Below are positions 59,776 to 64,000 of a stretch of 64,000 nt of DNA, in pieces. The translations under genes and the position numbers were made by a program. The stretch spans positions 27,839 to 91,838 of the forward strand of contig NZ_BONE01000031.1 in the NCBI RefSeq assembly GCF_016862555.1. The letters are read 5' to 3'. The DNA is from Asanoa siamensis. GTDB lineage: Bacteria; Actinomycetota; Actinomycetes; Mycobacteriales; Micromonosporaceae. Each line of letters begins with the position of its first letter. The first letter of the stretch is position 1. The notes below the pieces were generated by a model. It had not been told where the DNA came from and searched no databases. It saw only the letters and a list, made by a program, of their open reading frames with translations.

Positions 59776-60600
59776 GTGGAACAGATCCATGCCGGCACAC
59801 CGTGGTGGCGGCGCCTGCTCCTGATCGTCGTGGCGACCGTGGCGTCGCTGGCGATGGTGCAGGCCGGCGCCGCCGCGTACCCGAAGCCGAAGCCGACCAT
59901 CGTCCTCGTGCACGGCGCGTGGGCCGACGGGTCGTCCTGGAACGGGGTCACGTCCCGGCTGCAGGATCTCGGCTACGACGTCCGCGTTCCCCCGAACACC
60001 CTGCGCAGTGTCGACACCGACTCCGAGACCGTCGCGGACTTCCTGGAGACGCTGCGCGGCCCGATCATCCTGGCCGGACACTCGTACGGCGGCACCGTCA
60101 TCACCAACGCCGCCACCGGCAACCGCAACGTCAAGGCGCTCGTCTTCGTGGACGCGTTCGCACCCGCGCAGGGCGAGAACGTCTTCGAGCTCTCCGGGCC
60201 CAACTCCGCGCTGTCGGGCGACCCGACCACGCTGTTCGACTTCGTCCCGTATCCACAGTCGCCGCCCGGTGACGTCGACCTCTACCTCAAGCAGAACGTC
60301 TTCCTCCGGGACTTCGCCAGCGGCGTGCCCACCCGGATGGCGAAGCTGCTCTACGCGGCCCAGCGGCCGCTGGCCCTGAGCGCCGCCCAGGACGGGTCGG
60401 GCGTGCCGGCCTGGCAGACCATCCGGTCCTGGTACGTGCTCGGGACCCAGGACAAGATCATCCCGCCGGACCGGCAGCGGTTCATGGCGGAGCGGGCCAA
60501 CTCGCGGATCACCGAGGTGCGGTCGGGCCACCTGTCGCTGGTCACCCACCCGGGCGTCGTCACCGGCGTCATCCTCCAGGCCGTCCGCGCCACCAGCTAG
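59776..60600 (+). CDS. Secreted alpha/beta-fold hydrolase
   Basis: A 274-aa exported hydrolase. Signal peptide ([20 protein letters not shown]), then [20 protein letters not shown], nucleophile elbow [26 protein letters not shown] and catalytic His probably in [13 protein letters not shown]. It is clearly a paralogue of the cytoplasmic hydrolase at 5415-6122 (shared VLVHGA, GGxVI-NAA, VKALVFV). GTG 59776 follows GGAGG. The substrate is unknown. It lies downstream of GH11 but probably has its own promoter. Confidence 0.88.
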   Translation: MEQIHAGTPWWRRLLLIVVATVASLAMVQAGAAAYPKPKPTIVLVHGAWADGSSWNGVTSRLQDLGYDVRVPPNTLRSVDTDSETVADFLETLRGPIILAGHSYGGTVITNAATGNRNVKALVFVDAFAPAQGENVFELSGPNSALSGDPTTLFDFVPYPQSPPGDVDLYLKQNVFLRDFASGVPTRMAKLLYAAQRPLALSAAQDGSGVPAWQTIRSWYVLGTQDKIIPPDRQRFMAERANSRITEVRSGHLSLVTHPGVVTGVILQAVRATS

Positions 60601-60626
60601 CCGGCCGCCCGACGTCGATCGGGGTC

Positions 60627-60642
60627 GGGTCCGCGCGGACCC
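60627..60642. terminator. Short convergent hairpin
   Basis: GGGTCC and GGACCC arms around GCGC form a 16-bp palindrome, between the hydrolase and the convergent endonuclease/phosphatase-fold gene. Confidence 0.4.
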
Positions 60643-61439
60643 TAGTCGCTGAGGTCGGTGACCACCGCGGCGTGGTCCGACGGCCAGACCCCGTCGACCG
60701 CGGTGGTGGCCGCGCGGTGGGCGCCCAGCACCCGGCCCGCGCGGTGGCTGCTCTGGCGGACGTGGATGTAGTCGATCCGGGCGCTCGGCGCCACCCAGGC
60801 CGCCGCGTGCGGGTTGGCGCGGTCCCAGGTGAAGCCCGGGTCGCCCGGGTCGGCGAACCACCACACGTCCAGGAGGCGCTGGTCCGGCACGTACCCGACG
60901 GTCAGCTCACCCACGAAGCGCCGCAGCTCGTCGGACTCCGGCATCGCGTTGAAGTCGCCCGCCACGACCGCCGGGTGGCCGTCGCGGGGGAGCGTCGCCA
61001 CGTGCCGGGCCAGCCAGTCGAGCTGTGCCGACCGGCCCGCCGAGCCCGACAGCACGCTCAGGTGCGTCGTCACGAACGGGATCGTCCCGTGTGGAGCGTC
61101 GATCAGGCAGCTCAGCGCCGCGCGGCTCGGGTCGCCGGGCAGGTCGTATGCCTTCTCCGCGCGGATCGGCCAGCGGCTGAGCACGGCGACCCCGTTGCGC
61201 AGCAGGGGACCGCCGTCGACCCGGACGCGCCACGTCTCCTGGTCGCTGCCCGCGCCGAACACCCAGTGCAGGCCGAGCTCGTCGGCCAGCCAACCCGCGA
61301 GGTTGCGGTCGCCGTCGGCCCACACCTCCTGCAGGGCCAGCACGTCGGGCCGCTGCTCGCGCAGCACGTGGCGGATCGCCGGCCGGCGCCGCTCCGGCTC
61401 GCCGAACCGCCACCACAGGTTCCACGTCATCACCCGCAC
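60642..61439 (-). CDS. Endonuclease/exonuclease/phosphatase-family protein
   Basis: A 265-aa metal-dependent hydrolase. The EEP fold shows [19 protein letters not shown], metal Glu in [35 protein letters not shown] and the final [14 protein letters not shown]. It could act on nucleic acids, phosphoinositides or other phosphodiesters. Start is GTG 61439 or ATG 61430; no strong ribosome binding site is visible. It is divergent from phosphoglucomutase. Confidence 0.88.
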   Translation of the reverse strand: MRVMTWNLWWRFGEPERRRPAIRHVLREQRPDVLALQEVWADGDRNLAGWLADELGLHWVFGAGSDQETWRVRVDGGPLLRNGVAVLSRWPIRAEKAYDLPGDPSRAALSCLIDAPHGTIPFVTTHLSVLSGSAGRSAQLDWLARHVATLPRDGHPAVVAGDFNAMPESDELRRFVGELTVGYVPDQRLLDVWWFADPGDPGFTWDRANPHAAAWVAPSARIDYIHVRQSSHRAGRVLGAHRAATTAVDGVWPSDHAAVVTDLSD

Positions 61440-61589
61440 CCGATCACCGTCGCACACCGGCGCCCGCCAGTGCCGGCTCCACCCCGGAACGGGCCTCGTC
61501 GACCAGGGCGGGGTCGGGGGCCACGCCGACCTCCCGCGGGAGCGCATCGACGGGCGGGTCGGCCAGTAGATCTTCGGGGCGGCGTTACG

Positions 61590-63238
<1,649 letters not shown>

Positions 63239-63242
<4 letters not shown>

Positions 63243-63667
63243 CGCAACCTTGAAAGGGTGGCGTCGTCCTCCCGGCCGGCGTAGAAGCGGTCGAGGACGG
63301 TGCGGAACACCGGCTCGCCGGGCGCGGCGTGGGCGAAGAGCGTCATCGACGAGCGCAGCTTCAGCGCGTCGACCGGGCCGAGGATCCGGTCGGCGTCGTC
63401 GGCCGCGCCGTCGGCCAGCGCGGCCGCGCACTCCCGCAGGCGCGGCCCGAGCACCGGGTGAGCCAGGTAGGCACGGGCCTCGTCGAGACCGGAGATCGCG
63501 TACGCCTGCGCCATCGAACTGCGCCCCAGCCCGGCGACCTGCGGAAACACGAACCACATCCAGTGGCTGCGCTTGTTGCCGTCCCGCAGCTCGGCGAGCG
63601 CGTGCGGGTAGACCCCTTCCTGGGCCTCGACGAAACGATTGAGCCGGTACGGGTCGTCGTCAGTCAC
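63239..63667 (-). CDS. DUF1810-family protein
   Basis: A 142-aa helical protein that matches the whole DUF1810 family: [59 protein letters not shown] and [17 protein letters not shown]. Some relatives are calpastatin-like by annotation, but the biochemical role is unknown. Confidence 0.92.
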
Positions 63668-63697
63668 GGCCCCAGCCTAGGCCGCCGCTCCTCCCGC

Positions 63698-64000
63698 TCA
63701 GAGCAGGCTGCTCAACGCGACCTCGTACTCCGAGCGATCCTGCGGTGGTGTCCTGGCCGCGGCGTAGCTCAGCACCACGACGCCCGTGCGGTGGACGTCG
63801 GGCGCGGAGCCGGCCTCGAACTCCTGGGCGCTCGCCTCGTCGGGGAACACGTAGACCGAGACCGCGTCGGTGGTGACGAGCTCGGCGCAGCGGGCCGCGC
63901 CGGAGGCGCAGTTCTCGGAGTTGTCGCGGGGTGCCGGCACCGGCAGGCCGGCGGCGGCGAACGCGTCGACGACGTCCTGCGCGCTGGGCGCCCCGTCGGC
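63698..64000 (-). CDS. Hypothetical protein, partial at right edge
   Basis: The frame is open to the window end, so the N-terminus is missing (100 codons seen). It reads DVVDAFAAAGLPVPAPRDNS, two Cys residues (ENCASGAARCAELV), YVFPDEASAQEFE and a C-terminal VVVLSYAAARTPPQDRSEYE. It looks like the soluble part of a small secreted or lipoprotein-type actinobacterial protein. The family is not recognised. Confidence 0.65.
   Translation of the reverse strand, partial: ADGAPSAQDVVDAFAAAGLPVPAPRDNSENCASGAARCAELVTTDAVSVYVFPDEASAQEFEAGSAPDVHRTGVVVLSYAAARTPPQDRSEYEVALSSLL

Overview
The window is very high-GC DNA, with dense genes, frequent GTG starts and many 1-8 nt gene overlaps. It encodes SigE-like and ECF sigma factors, a DUF574-type methyltransferase, an AfsR-like STAND protein and many secreted glycoside hydrolases carrying ricin-type (CBM13) or F5/8-type (CBM32) modules. 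This fits a soil-dwelling, biomass-degrading actinomycete. A Micromonosporaceae or Streptomyces relative is likely, but the genus cannot be fixed from this sequence. No rRNA, tRNA, CRISPR array or intact mobile element was recognised.

Layout. 0-2 kb: a lower-GC SigE-family sigma factor coupled to a membrane-anchored protein that runs off the left edge, followed by remnants of an IS5-like transposase and other broken reading frames. 2-9.2 kb (minus): a DUF418 membrane protein, a DUF4062-STAND ATPase coupled to an alpha/beta hydrolase, and a PadR-ABC ATPase-permease operon. 9.3-17.2 kb: two convergent SDR paralogues (one frameshifted), an EAL-DICT protein, a TPM-domain protein, a GntR/membrane-protein pair and nadE. 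17.2-23.6 kb: a tripartite tricarboxylate transporter operon with two binding-protein genes, divergent from a CitA/CitB-like two-component system. 23.6-29.1 kb: poxB, a secreted repeat protein and hypothetical genes. 29.1-34.2 kb: divergent GH64 and GH3 enzymes sharing CBM32 modules and two GAGAGCGCTCTC-type LacI boxes. 34.2-39.6 kb: small metabolic and regulatory genes, including a doubly frameshifted MFS transporter and an FAH-fold sugar-acid enzyme.

39.6-55.4 kb is the centrepiece. Eleven collinear minus-strand genes run GH43 - GH10 - GH27 - GH62 - esterase - truncated GH95 - sugar ABC transporter (binding protein and two permeases) - enolase-superfamily enzyme - beta-helix enzyme, and end at a strong hairpin. 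The gene set suits arabinoxylan breakdown: GH10 and GH11 cut the backbone, GH43 and GH62 remove xylose or arabinose, the esterase may remove feruloyl groups, GH27 removes galactose or arabinopyranose, and the ABC system imports products. Just upstream lies a sigma factor fused to a zinc-finger anti-sigma-like segment, one membrane helix and an AbfB arabinose-binding domain. On its far side is a GH11-CBM2 xylanase. An 18-nt element is shared by the promoter regions of the GH43 operon and GH11. I infer a one-protein surface sensor and sigma factor controlling hemicellulose use.

Right end (59.7-64 kb): a secreted alpha/beta hydrolase, an endonuclease/phosphatase-fold protein, phosphoglucomutase, a DUF1810 protein and a partial unknown gene. 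Several loci show decay: SDR, MFS, the GH95 to binding-protein deletion fusion, and an oxidoreductase remnant.
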